Positions 1 to 6,355 of a DNA stretch of 6,415 nt are shown piece after piece; within the stretch, counting starts at the first letter, position 1; each line of letters starts with the position of its first letter. The stretch is taken from the NCBI RefSeq assembly GCF_001602625.1, contig NZ_LECR01000046.1, positions 19,918 through 26,332 on the forward strand, in the 5' to 3' direction. The position numbers and the translations under genes are program-made. Under the pieces are notes generated by a model. That model had not been told where the DNA came from, did no database searches, and worked only from the letters and a program-made list of their open reading frames with translations. Source of the DNA: Sodalis-like endosymbiont of Proechinophthirus fluctus. GTDB taxonomy: Bacteria; Pseudomonadota; Gammaproteobacteria; Enterobacterales; Enterobacteriaceae.

Positions 1-459
1 ACGAACCTGAGACTGTCGCGCCACCAAACGGTGCGCGTAGGTGAGCGGCGCCGGCATCAGCACATCAGTTTCATTGGTTGCGTAACCAAACATCAACCCT
101 TGGTCGCCCGCTCCCTGTTCCGACGGATCGGTGCGATTTACACCCTGATTAATATCCGAGGACTGCTTACCAATGGCGCTCAGCACGGCACAAGAATTGG
201 CGTCAAACCCCATATCCGAATGAATGTAACCGATCTCGCGGATAGTGCTGCGCGTTAATTCTTCAATATCCACCCAGGCGCTAGTGGTGATCTCGCCGCC
301 CACCAGGACCATGCCAGTTTTAACATAGGTTTCGCAGGCGACGCGTGCCTTGGGATCCTGCGCCAGAATGGCGTCCAGTATGGCGTCGGAAATCTGGTCC
401 GCGATTTTATCAGGATGCCCCTCTGAGACAGATTCAGATGTAAATAGATGTTTAAACAT
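1..459 (-). CDS. metK: S-adenosylmethionine synthetase (methionine adenosyltransferase), N-terminal part
   Basis: This cytoplasmic enzyme makes S-adenosylmethionine from ATP and methionine; AdoMet is the universal methyl donor and, once decarboxylated, the aminopropyl donor for spermidine. Reading the minus strand from 459 to the window edge gives 153 uninterrupted codons starting [20 protein letters not shown]. They follow E. coli MetK almost residue for residue. Visible family motifs are the N-terminal SEGHPDK segment (residues 12-18, with the ATP-site His15 and Asp17), ACETYVKTG near residues 41-49, and [16 protein letters not shown] near residues 115-130. The family is about 384 residues long, so roughly 60% lies beyond position 1. 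The start is set by homology and by a Shine-Dalgarno AAAGGT at 468-473, eight bases upstream. The gene is divergent from speA, as in E. coli. Nothing suggests decay in the visible part. Confidence 0.97.
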   Translation of the reverse strand, partial: MFKHLFTSESVSEGHPDKIADQISDAILDAILAQDPKARVACETYVKTGMVLVGGEITTSAWVDIEELTRSTIREIGYIHSDMGFDANSCAVLSAIGKQSSDINQGVNRTDPSEQGAGDQGLMFGYATNETDVLMPAPLTYAHRLVARQSQVR

Positions 460-598
460 TGGTTTTTACCTTTGGATACGGGTTGGAAATGACTGCATAG
501 CGCTGGGGACGGGGCACCCGTAATACGCGATTTCTAGATGATGACGGTAGCATCATACTGCCTCCCCTGGAAACTGTCATTCAGCAGTAAAACAGTTA

Positions 599-641
599 AT
601 CAGTATAGATGGATTAACTTCTAGATGGCTATTCTATGATA
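599..641 (-). promoter_or_regulatory. Candidate metK promoter region with MetJ-box-like repeats
   Basis: Four consecutive 8-base units at 599-606, 607-614, 615-622 and 623-630 match the palindromic MetJ box AGACGTCT at 4, 5, 5 and 6 of 8 positions (best: AGATGGCT at 623-630). Tandem degenerate boxes are how MetJ with AdoMet represses met genes in E. coli, metK included. On the minus strand, TAGAAT (631-636) and TATCAT (636-641) are -10-like hexamers immediately upstream of the array. No convincing -35 was found at normal spacing. The position, about 140-180 bases before the metK start, suits repression of metK transcription. The match is by eye only and the boxes are weak. Confidence 0.4.
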
Positions 642-668
642 GGGCTTAGGTTGAATGCCAGTAATTTT

Positions 669-688
669 TAGCTGAAATATATCAGCTA
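669..688. promoter_or_regulatory. 20-bp operator-like dyad between metK and speA
   Basis: Two perfect 7-base arms, TAGCTGA (669-675) and TCAGCTA (682-688), flank an AT-only centre, AATATA. The length, symmetry and AT-rich middle resemble a dimeric repressor site rather than a transcription terminator, since no T-run follows on either strand. It lies between the candidate metK promoter and the candidate speA promoter, so it could serve either. I do not recognise the motif as that of a named regulator. Confidence 0.35.
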
Positions 689-698
689 GTTCCAATTT

Positions 699-767
699 TC
701 AAAAGAGGATAAAAAGCGTCAATAAAGTGACATTGGACAATTTCATTTTGCTTTTTTTCCTTTTGAG
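699..767. repeat. Imperfect inverted repeat around the upstream edge of the speA promoter
   Basis: The left arm at 699-717 (reading TCAAAAG, then AGGATAAAAAGC) is complementary, with small gaps, to the right arm at 750-767 (GCTTTTTTTCC, then TTTTGAG). About 32 bases separate the arms. The right arm overlaps the proposed speA -35 element. The arms are made of A and T runs, so much of the match may be compositional. It is recorded because the AAAAGC/GCTTTT core and the outer CAAAAG/CTTTTG pairs align together. Confidence 0.25.
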
Positions 768-776
768 CGGTATAAA
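748..776 (+). promoter_or_regulatory. Candidate sigma70 promoter for the speA leader
   Basis: TTGCTT (748-753), a 17-base spacer and TATAAA (771-776) form a plausible sigma70 promoter pointing at speA. The -10 matches TATAAT at five of six positions and the -35 matches TTGACA at three of six. It lies in an AT-rich stretch upstream of a leader of roughly 500 bases. It is the best plus-strand candidate I found between metK and speA. A promoter closer to speA is not excluded. Confidence 0.4.
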
Positions 777-897
777 ATTTCGTGAGTTTATATCAGGTAA
801 CGTAAAAGTTAATCGAACAACGGGTGCTAAAAATTTTACACTTATCCCCGGTGCCAAGGTTGAGAATCTAATTTTTTATTAGGAGAAGACAGGGTTC

Positions 898-1044
898 ATG
901 ACACACAAGATGTCTCTCGTTTCTACATACCATTTCCGACGCACGGCGCGTCAAGCTACCTTTTTTCCCCACGACGCCTCGCTCATCCTTTCTTGTCGAA
1001 GTCGACGCTCGACCGAAGCGGCTCAGGACACCCGGGCTATCTAG
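898..1044 (+). CDS. Possible 48-codon leader ORF upstream of speA (unassigned)
   Basis: An ATG at 898 opens 48 codons ending at TAG 1042-1044. A purine-rich stretch, AGGAGA at 881-886 and AGGG at 891-894, precedes it, although the first is rather far (12 bases) and the second rather close (3 bases). The product starts MTHKMSLVSTYHFRRTARQ and is rich in Arg, Ser and Thr. It has no membrane segment or motif that I recognise, and it is not like the remembered E. coli YqgB peptide from this locus. It lies in the leader of an arginine-consuming gene and carries eight Arg codons, so a regulatory leader peptide is conceivable. It may equally be a chance ORF in leader RNA. Confidence 0.25.
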   Translation: MTHKMSLVSTYHFRRTARQATFFPHDASLILSCRSRRSTEAAQDTRAI

Positions 1045-1124
1045 CCTAGGGGTTCTGATTTCTGGTTATACGGCTTTTCATGCAATCATAATTGATGATG
1101 TTCCGCCATCCTGTAGCACGGAGT

Positions 1125-1301
1125 TCACCAAGGTATTTTACAATTACTATCTGGATAGACCGGACGCCGCCAGCGTCCGGCAGCGTTTCTTGCCTCGTTC
1201 TTTGCGCTCTGGCGGTCCAGGTGCTGTTTGTAGTAGCCGGCGTGAACGCTTAATCGACGATAGTCGGCAATATAGCGCCGCGCCTGGGAGACCGCCGCCA
1301 T
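1125..1301 (-). CDS. Small antisense ORF of 58 codons, unassigned; possibly a gene remnant
   Basis: On the minus strand an ATG at 1301 opens 58 codons, ending at TGA 1125-1127. The ATG overlaps the ATG of the long speA form at 1300, since CATG is self-complementary. Much of the codon run looks like ordinary enterobacterial coding (for example TAC, AAA, CAG, CAC, CTG, GAC, CGC in sequence). The predicted peptide is basic and aromatic-rich, starting MAAVSQARRYIADYRRLSVH. I recognise no domain. No Shine-Dalgarno is visible ahead of the ATG. The ORF covers the speA leader hairpin, so structured RNA may account for its composition. Existence as a gene is uncertain. Confidence 0.18.
   Translation of the reverse strand: MAAVSQARRYIADYRRLSVHAGYYKQHLDRQSAKNEARNAAGRWRRPVYPDSNCKIPW
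1160..1180 (+). promoter_or_regulatory. Strong hairpin in the speA leader, with a competing downstream pairing
   Basis: CCGGACGC (1160-1167) and GCGTCCGG (1173-1180) form a perfect 8-bp GC-rich stem closed by the five-base loop CGCCA. The bases that follow (CAGCGTTTCTT) are only partly T-rich, so it is a weak candidate for an intrinsic terminator. The segment CCGCCAG (1167-1173), covering the loop and the stem edges, is also complementary to CTGGCGG (1209-1215). With GGA (1162-1164) against TCC (1216-1218) this gives a longer alternative pairing with a small bulge. The two folds exclude each other, as in attenuators. It lies about 120 bases before the first possible speA start. Confidence 0.4.
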
Positions 1302-1380
1302 GAGTGATTCACGACTGGACTAGGAATCCCGCCGCGCGGCTCGACAAGACACTTTGCGCTCAATGCAGGAGGTGGTAGCC
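1300..1380 (+). pseudogene. speA: Disrupted N-terminal extension of speA, in-frame TAG at codon 8
   Basis: ATG at 1300 begins a frame that runs MSDSRLD, then TAG (1321-1323), then 12 open codons, then [10 protein letters not shown] straight into SpeA. E. coli SpeA begins MSDD and has LRSMQEVAM at the same place, so both ends of the extension are conserved and the frame is kept throughout. Only the stop breaks it. GGGAG a few bases upstream of 1300 could have served the original start. In E. coli SpeA is reported to be made as a longer precursor that is processed, and this segment corresponds to the part absent from the shorter form. Here the long form cannot be made without readthrough. A TTG at 1354 and an ATG at 1363 are in frame after the stop. 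Confidence 0.75.
1367..1373 (+). promoter_or_regulatory. Shine-Dalgarno that sets the speA start at 1381
   Basis: AGGAGGT is an almost complete anti-16S match ending seven bases before ATG 1381. The same purine run falls inside the codons for the conserved QEV residues of the longer form, as in E. coli, so it is old and not an answer to the upstream stop. It makes 1381 the most likely working start. Confidence 0.7.
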
Positions 1381-3279
1381 ATGAACGACAGCGACGCCAG
1401 TAAAATGCTGAGAACCTACAATGTCACGTACTGGGGTAATAACTACTACGACGTCAATGAGTTGGGTCATATCAGCGTTTGCCCAAATCCTGACTTTCCC
1501 GAGGTGTGCGTCGATCTGGCAGAACTGGTAAAACAGCGCCAGACTGAAGGCCAGCGTTTGCCGGCGCTATTCTGCTTCCCGCAAATATTGCAGCACCGTT
1601 TACGCTCCATTAACGCCGCTTTTCAGAGGGCGAAAGATTCCTTTGGCTACCAGGGTGGATATTTCCTGGTTTACCCGATTAAAGTCAACCAGCACCGCCG
1701 CGTTATCGAATCTCTGGTCAACTCCGGCGAGCCGCTGGGCCTGGAGGCCGGTTCCAAAGCGGAATTGATGGCTGTACTCGCCCATGCCGGCATGACCCGC
1801 ACGGTGATCATCTGTAACGGCTACAAAGATAGGGAATATATTCGCCTTGCGCTCATCGGCGAAAAGATCGGTCATAAAGTCTACTTGGTGATTGAAAATC
1901 TTTCCGAAATCACGCTGGTACTGGAGGAGGCGGAACGGTTGAGTGTGGTACCGCGCCTCGGCGTGCGCGCCCGCCTAGCCTCGCAGGGTTCCGGCAAATG
2001 GCAATCGAGCGGCGGCGAGAAATCAAAATTTGGCTTGGCGGCAGTGCAAGTGTTGCAATTGGTTGATTTACTGCGTGTGAAAGGTCGATTGGAGAGCCTG
2101 CAGTTACTGCACTTCCACTTAGGTTCTCAATTGTCGAATATTCGCGATATCACTTCCGGCGTACGTGAGTCGGCGCGTTTTTATGTCGAATTGCATAAGT
2201 TAGGGGTCCATATTGAGTTTTTCGACGTCGGCGGAGGTTTGGGGGTCGATTATGAAGGCACTCGTTCGCAATCCGATGGCTCGGCCAATTATGGCCTGAA
2301 CGAATATGCCAACAATATCATCTGGGGTATCGGAGATGCCTGTAATGAATACGGCCTGCCGCACCCAACGGTCATTACCGAGTCCGGCCGGGCAGTGACA
2401 GCGCACCACACGGTACTGGTATCCAATGTCATCGGCGTAGAGCGTAATGAATTCAGCAAGCCGCATCCGCCGGAGAAGGACGCCCCGCGTGCGTTGGAAA
2501 GCCTGTGGCAGACCTGGCAGGAAATGCATGAGCCGCGCAACCGTCGCTCGTTACGCGAATGGCTGCACGACAGCCAAATGGATTTGCATGATGTCCATAC
2601 GCAATATACTCACGGTATTCTGAATCTGACGCAGCGCGCTTGGGCCGAGCAACTGTATCTCAGTATCTGCCGCATAATTCAAACGCAGCTCGATCCAAGT
2701 AATCGTGCCCACCGGCCGATAATCGATGAATTACAAGAGCGTATGGCAGATAAGCTGTACGTCAACTTTTCACTGTTCCAGTCGATGCCGGACGCCTGGG
2801 GGATAGACCAGCTGTTCCCGGTTCTGCCTCTGGCGGGGCTGGATAAGCTGCCAGAGGGACGCGCGGTGCTGCTTGATATTACCTGCGACTCTGATGGCAC
2901 CGTTGATCACTACATTGACGGCGACGGCATCGCCACCACCATGCCGATGCCACCTTATGATGCTAATAATCCGCCGGCCCTCGGCTTTTTTATGGTAGGC
3001 GCCTATCAGGAAATCCTCGGCAACATGCATAACTTGTTCGGCGATACCGCTACGGTAGATGTGTATGTGTTCAAGGACGGCAGCCTAGAGATGAATGAGT
3101 CTGACGAAGGTGATACCGTTGCCGATATGCTGCGCTATGTGCAGCTCGATCCCGATGTGCTGCTGACCCGTTTTCGTGACCAGGTGAAGGACACTGATCT
3201 GGATGCCGGGCTACAAAGCGAATTCCTGGAGGAATTCGAGGCGGGTCTGTACGGTTATACTTACCTGGAAGATGAATAA
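1381..3279 (+). CDS. speA: Biosynthetic arginine decarboxylase (PLP-dependent, fold III)
   Basis: SpeA converts arginine to agmatine and CO2, the first step of the arginine route to putrescine, using pyridoxal phosphate and Mg2+. From 1381 the protein has 632 residues, equal to the E. coli enzyme without its 26-residue N-terminal extension. In order it shows the WGNNYYDVN entry segment (about 15-23), the PLP-binding lysine K101 in YPIKVNQHR, the [15 protein letters not shown] loop (about 201-215), HFHLGSQ (244-250), the glycine-rich phosphate-binding [12 protein letters not shown] (282-293), the CDSDGxxDHY segment with Cys502, [10 protein letters not shown] (535-544) and the family C-terminus [11 protein letters not shown]. 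No frameshift or internal stop lies after 1381. I chose 1381 for its Shine-Dalgarno and because an in-frame TAG cuts off the longer form; 1354 (TTG) and 1363 (ATG) are alternatives. speB follows 17 bases after the stop, probably in one transcript. Confidence 0.97.
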   Translation: MNDSDASKMLRTYNVTYWGNNYYDVNELGHISVCPNPDFPEVCVDLAELVKQRQTEGQRLPALFCFPQILQHRLRSINAAFQRAKDSFGYQGGYFLVYPIKVNQHRRVIESLVNSGEPLGLEAGSKAELMAVLAHAGMTRTVIICNGYKDREYIRLALIGEKIGHKVYLVIENLSEITLVLEEAERLSVVPRLGVRARLASQGSGKWQSSGGEKSKFGLAAVQVLQLVDLLRVKGRLESLQLLHFHLGSQLSNIRDITSGVRESARFYVELHKLGVHIEFFDVGGGLGVDYEGTRSQSDGSANYGLNEYANNIIWGIGDACNEYGLPHPTVITESGRAVTAHHTVLVSNVIGVERNEFSKPHPPEKDAPRALESLWQTWQEMHEPRNRRSLREWLHDSQMDLHDVHTQYTHGILNLTQRAWAEQLYLSICRIIQTQLDPSNRAHRPIIDELQERMADKLYVNFSLFQSMPDAWGIDQLFPVLPLAGLDKLPEGRAVLLDITCDSDGTVDHYIDGDGIATTMPMPPYDANNPPALGFFMVGAYQEILGNMHNLFGDTATVDVYVFKDGSLEMNESDEGDTVADMLRYVQLDPDVLLTRFRDQVKDTDLDAGLQSEFLEEFEAGLYGYTYLEDE

Positions 3280-3285
3280 CGTTAT

Positions 3286-3290
3286 AAGGA
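3286..3290 (+). promoter_or_regulatory. Shine-Dalgarno that chooses among three tandem speB ATGs
   Basis: AAGGA ends directly against the first of three in-frame ATG codons (3291, 3294, 3297). Only the third has workable spacing, six bases, and it also aligns with the E. coli SpeB start (MSTLGH versus MNTLGH). The first ATG would leave no spacer. Confidence 0.65.
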
Positions 3291-3296
3291 ATGATG

Positions 3297-4220
3297 ATGA
3301 ATACCCTGGGTCATAATTACGATAATTCGCTGGTGTCGAACAATTTCGGTTTCCTGCGCCTACCGCTGGAATTCAATCCATATCACGCGGACGCAGACTG
3401 GGTGATCACCGGTATTACCTTTGATATGGCGACCTCGGGGCGTGCCGGCAGCCGGCACGGGCCCGCTGCTATTCGCCAGGTTTCCACTAACTTGGCTTGG
3501 GAAGGTTGCCGCTGGCCGTGGGATTTCGACGTGCGTAAGCGCCTGAAAATAGTAGATTGCGGCGACCTGGTGTATGAATTCGGCGACGCGCAAGATTTTT
3601 GCGACAAACTGCAGAACCACGCTGAGCGGCTCCTGGAGGCCAGGAAGCGAATGCTGTCTTTTGGTGGCGATCATTTTGTCACTCTGCCATTATTGCGCGC
3701 CCACGCCAAACACTTTGGCAAAATGGCGCTGGTGCATTTCGATGCTCATACCGATACCTACGCCAACGGCAGTAAATTTGATCACGGCACCATGTTTTAT
3801 CATGCACCGAACGAAGGGTTAATCGATCTCGCCCATTCGGTGCAGATAGGCATCCGTACCGAGTACGAGAGCGATAACGGTTTCTCCGTGCTCGACGCGG
3901 AGCAGGTTAATGACCGTAGCGTTGACGATATTTTGGCGCAAGTGAACCAGATTACGGGCGACCTGCCGGTCTATCTCACTTTTGATATCGATTGTCTGGA
4001 TCCTTCTGCGGCCCCCGGTACTGGTACTCCGGTCATCGGCGGCCTGACCAGTGATCGGGCACTGAAGCTAGTGCGCGGATTGCATCCGCTGAATATCGTC
4101 GGTATGGACATCGTCGAGGTTGCACCGGCCTATGACCAGGCGCAGATCACCGCGCTAGCTGCCGCCACGCTAGCGCTGGAAATGCTTTATATCCAGGGTG
4201 TTAAGCGGGGTGACGACTGA
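3297..4220 (+). CDS. speB: Agmatinase (agmatine ureohydrolase)
   Basis: SpeB hydrolyses agmatine to putrescine and urea with a binuclear Mn2+ centre and belongs to the arginase/agmatinase (ureohydrolase) family. From 3297 it has 307 residues, next to 306 in E. coli. All six metal ligands are present at the E. coli positions: His126 in GGDHFVT, Asp149, His151 and Asp153 in DAHTDTY, and Asp230 and Asp232 in [21 protein letters not shown] near residues 44-57, [11 protein letters not shown] after the last metal motif, and the closing segment [26 protein letters not shown] are also typical. The C-terminus differs slightly, ending GVKRGDD. It uses the SpeA product directly and lies 17 bases downstream, so speA-speB is a two-gene pathway operon. 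I see no sign of decay. Confidence 0.98.
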   Translation: MNTLGHNYDNSLVSNNFGFLRLPLEFNPYHADADWVITGITFDMATSGRAGSRHGPAAIRQVSTNLAWEGCRWPWDFDVRKRLKIVDCGDLVYEFGDAQDFCDKLQNHAERLLEARKRMLSFGGDHFVTLPLLRAHAKHFGKMALVHFDAHTDTYANGSKFDHGTMFYHAPNEGLIDLAHSVQIGIRTEYESDNGFSVLDAEQVNDRSVDDILAQVNQITGDLPVYLTFDIDCLDPSAAPGTGTPVIGGLTSDRALKLVRGLHPLNIVGMDIVEVAPAYDQAQITALAAATLALEMLYIQGVKRGDD

Positions 4221-4595
4221 CGGGGAAGGCGATGTGCTGGATGACTCCTTGGATAATTCCAGCACGCTCTGGGGTACCAGACGCGGGACGTGCGTGACGT
4301 CCGATTCTGCACCCACCGTGGCAAACAACTTGGTCTGTCTGCTTTCGTCCGTACCGCGGTCGGCCTCGCCTTTTACCAGCGGGTAAGGTCTAGCTCAATA
4401 ACAGCAGGCACGAAAGGCTGTCGCCATAATTCAGTTTATTGATGAGCGCATCAAGCTAGGGCCGGAAATGGGCGGAGTGTATCATCACGGTGGCAAAGGC
4501 TAACGGAACCGCTTTTCCGATACGGTGTGGCTACGGATTGACTGTACCGACAGCATGGTTTTCAGTTAGAAAAATTGATAAAATAATCATATAAA
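4221..4595. other. Non-coding stretch downstream of speB with two hairpins
   Basis: No intact gene was recognised. Two stems follow the speB stop: GTGCTGGA (4234-4241) with TCCAGCAC (4258-4265) around a 16-base loop, and GGACGT (4286-4291) with ACGTCC (4297-4302) around a five-base loop. Neither has a T-run after it, so neither qualifies as an intrinsic terminator on sequence alone. A plus-strand open stretch around 4411-4500, reading RKAVAIIQFIDERIKLGP, looks protein-like but has no start, and its identity is unknown. E. coli has loiP (yggG) just after speB, and I could not find readable traces of it here. Confidence 0.5.
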
Positions 4596-4614
4596 TTACC
4601 CATACTATGGGTAA
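4596..4614 (-). terminator. Perfect 19-bp dyad, likely terminator of the decayed minus-strand gene
   Basis: Arms TTACCCATA (4596-4604) and TATGGGTAA (4606-4614) are exact complements around a single central base. Six bases separate it from the minus-strand stop codon at 4620-4622. Reading onward on the minus strand, the bases after the dyad are T-rich (TTTATATGATTATTTTAT), which fits an intrinsic terminator. A one-base loop is too tight, so the real hairpin would open at the tip to leave a short CCC/GGG core. The site could instead be a symmetric protein-binding site. Confidence 0.4.
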
Positions 4615-4619
4615 GATCC

Positions 4620-5461
4620 TTATAAGCAGAATGTCGTGTGATGGAATTGATACAAGAAAGAATTCTTAAGGACGTGCAGCGGGGCCAGGCAACTGTCATG
4701 AAGTAGTTTTCTCCATTCGTTATTCAATATTTGCCAATTCTCAGGCATATTAGCTTGCAACGTTTCATCTTGAAAACCTAAAAATTGCACGGTATCGCTA
4801 ACCGAGGCGAGTAAGTATTGACGCGATCGTCCCATAGTAGTAAAAACGCAGAATCACCAAAAGAAAAGAGAATTTGAAGCGGTGTTGGCTCGATGTGGTG
4901 ATATCTTTTCTTTATTTGAAAAATCTGGCTTTTGGTCAACGCATTGGCGAGTTATGTAAACAGACTTTCCACTTGCGGGTAGTTCTATTCCACCTAATAA
5001 TTCAGCGATTGTAAGAAGATTATAATAAGAATATTATAACCTGTACTAGGGCATACAGGTTATCCTAAATAAAGTGGCTGTGTGCCATAATCAAATGACG
5101 GCAGAATAACTAAATAATCTGTTTCTTCTGGGTAACGTCATTCTTCTCGCCGAGCGCTGCCGATAGACTCGGTAATTTTAATGCGTTTTACGCTGGTTTT
5201 TTCTTGATATTTTAATGCATTGGGATGAAACAACACTAGGCGTATCACTTCCTGACACGATAAATTTAATGAATGCTGGCGATGACTGTGGATAGACATT
5301 TCAATGCTCGGATAGGTTTTGCACTTTCGACTCAATACACTCAGACCCAGCATTAGTTAGATGATTCGCAGTTTTTTCTGATTGAGAAAATGACAATTGC
5401 TATCCGCTTTCAGCGCGATATAGGTGTTAGCGGTGAGTATTCTATTCTGAGATATGAGGAA
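4620..5461 (-). pseudogene. Decayed AT-rich gene of unknown function (two frames, several stops)
   Basis: Reading the minus strand, one frame is open from 5461 to 5063 apart from two in-frame stops (TAA 5357-5359, TGA 5138-5140). Conceptual translation stays protein-like across both stops, for example QNRILTANTYIALKADS before the first and RYPEETDYLVILPSFDYG after the second. It closes at TAA 5060-5062. A second frame is open from 5033 to its stop at 4620-4622, broken once by TGA 4854-4856, and contains LTIAELLGGIELPASGK and DTVQFLGFQDETLQANMPEN. Joined, this is about 270 codons. A further stretch in another frame, ITEEYLIPHISE, lies just upstream of 5461, suggesting another frameshift and an older 5' end. 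I recognise no family. Base composition is far lower in GC than speA, suggesting acquired DNA. Two adjacent broken genes rather than one are possible. Confidence 0.5.
5036..5063. repeat. 10-bp perfect inverted repeat at the frame junction of the decayed gene
   Basis: ATAACCTGTA (5036-5045) and TACAGGTTAT (5054-5063) are exact complements around the eight-base loop CTAGGGCA. The stop codon of the upstream frame (TAA on the minus strand, 5060-5062) lies inside the right arm. After the hairpin the minus strand is T-rich (AATATTCTTATTATAATCTTCTT), so it could be an intrinsic terminator that separates two genes. It could instead be an insertion scar in one gene. Confidence 0.4.
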
Positions 5462-5469
5462 TCAGATAT

Positions 5470-6130
5470 TCTTCAGTAATATTTTTATTTCGATTTGATG
5501 AGAAGTCTTATATAGGTTTTTATCTATATGAACCCGACTACATGAACCTACCTACCCGCGGCAACAGTGGGAGAGGCATTGCTTGCCTCGTCGGCATTTG
5601 AAGCTTTTATAAAAAACAGGCATGATCCCCCCCTCGAAGCAGTTTCATGCATCAAACTCTGGCATTTAAGGAAAGTAGGGGCACGTTATCAGCTGAGGCC
5701 GCCAGCCTGGCTGGCAATCGCGATAAGATCGCGGCAAAAGTATGCCGTTTTAAGACCGCCGGCAGACGCCTCATCCGACAGCTTTTTGGCTGGGTATTCA
5801 GACTTGCCGGCCGGCACCCTAGTACCCTCGTTTCTCGGTCGTGATGGCTATAACGTCTCGCTGCGCGGATAACAGGCCGTCTGCCCGTAGCGGAAATCGT
5901 CGGAATTGTCATGGCCATGGCGCGATAATTTTGGCTCATAAAGTAGATCTGCATCACAAAATTAGCAAGATTATTCCTGCCAAGAGCAAATTTGATTATT
6001 CTAGACGAAGCGATTCAGCCAGCAGTGTAACGAATCGCAGAGGGCATGACCCCGGCAAGTGATGTTGCGTGCGGCCTCACCCCCGAGCGGATAGCAAAAG
6101 CAGGCACAGGAATTATCTCGTGATATAGTT
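5470..6130. other. Gene-free stretch upstream of the pgk promoter
   Basis: The first 90 bases continue the AT-rich block. From about 5545 the GC content rises again. Several open frames of 65-104 codons exist on both strands, but they overlap one another and have no convincing Shine-Dalgarno or familiar protein signature. Short perfect dyads are present: GAGGCA/TGCCTC (5573-5589), GCCAGC/GCTGGC (5701-5715), CGCGAT/ATCGCG (5719-5733) and the 12-base palindrome TGCCGGCCGGCA (5805-5816). In E. coli epd lies directly upstream of pgk, but I see no readable Epd segment such as its GFGRIGR, SCTTNC or C-terminal WCDNEWG motifs. I call it eroded intergenic DNA. Confidence 0.5.
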
Positions 6131-6155
6131 GATAACAGAGAATTATTATTCGTGC

Positions 6156-6164
6156 TGGTATACT
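6156..6164 (+). promoter_or_regulatory. Candidate extended -10 promoter for pgk
   Basis: TGGTATACT combines the TG of an extended -10 (6156-6157) with TATACT (6159-6164), which differs from TATAAT at one base. No good -35 is seen 16-18 bases upstream, which extended -10 promoters tolerate. It lies about 190 bases before pgk and is the only strong -10 in the approach to that gene. With epd apparently missing, pgk would need a promoter of its own here. Confidence 0.4.
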
Positions 6165-6355
6165 TTTTGCGTGGCTCCCCAGCCGAGGCAAGTGGGTGCG
6201 AAACGGCATTTCATCACCCGATGTGTAAAAGATTAAGGCCGTCCCATGAGACGTTGGATGGATGAGGCTTCGAGCGACTGCTGGTCCGGTGTGAAGAAGC
6301 CTTTCCCCGCGGCTCAGGCGATTTAGCAAGCATCAAACAAACAAGAGGGTTCACC

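Noticed and set aside
31..258. 75-codon plus-strand ORF at the left edge
   Set aside because: It lies wholly opposite metK, whose minus-strand frame gives a clear MetK protein.
460..600. SAM riboswitch in the metK 5' region
   Set aside because: Only a small 6-bp stem (538-556) is present; no riboswitch core was recognised, and enterobacterial metK is controlled by MetJ.
1095..1253. 52-codon plus-strand ORF with a hydrophobic C-terminal half
   Set aside because: No Shine-Dalgarno precedes it, it uses several rare codons, and it runs through the leader hairpin. Hydrophobicity alone was not enough to call a gene.
1600..3030. Several minus-strand ORFs of 73-109 codons inside speA
   Set aside because: They are shadow frames of the well-conserved SpeA coding sequence.
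3360..3822. Overlapping ORFs on both strands inside speB
   Set aside because: They are shadow frames; SpeB is complete with all metal ligands.
4198..4386. 62-codon plus-strand ORF overlapping the end of speB
   Set aside because: No recognisable protein character and no ribosome binding site suited to it; it begins inside speB.
4411..4503. Open stretch reading RKAVAIIQFIDERIKLGP, thought to be a LysR-type regulator C-terminus
   Set aside because: The resemblance is short and the upstream part in all frames shows no LysR features, so only the open stretch was noted.
4560..5560. Insertion sequence or prophage fragment
   Set aside because: No transposase or integrase motif, terminal inverted repeats or target duplication could be found; only AT-rich composition and a decayed gene are visible.
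6246..6326. 26-codon ORF just before pgk, considered as a leader peptide or the end of epd
   Set aside because: It does not match the Epd C-terminus and has no clear ribosome binding site.
5567..6329. ORFs of 65-104 codons on both strands in the pre-pgk region
   Set aside because: They overlap each other, lack Shine-Dalgarno sequences and resemble no protein I know.
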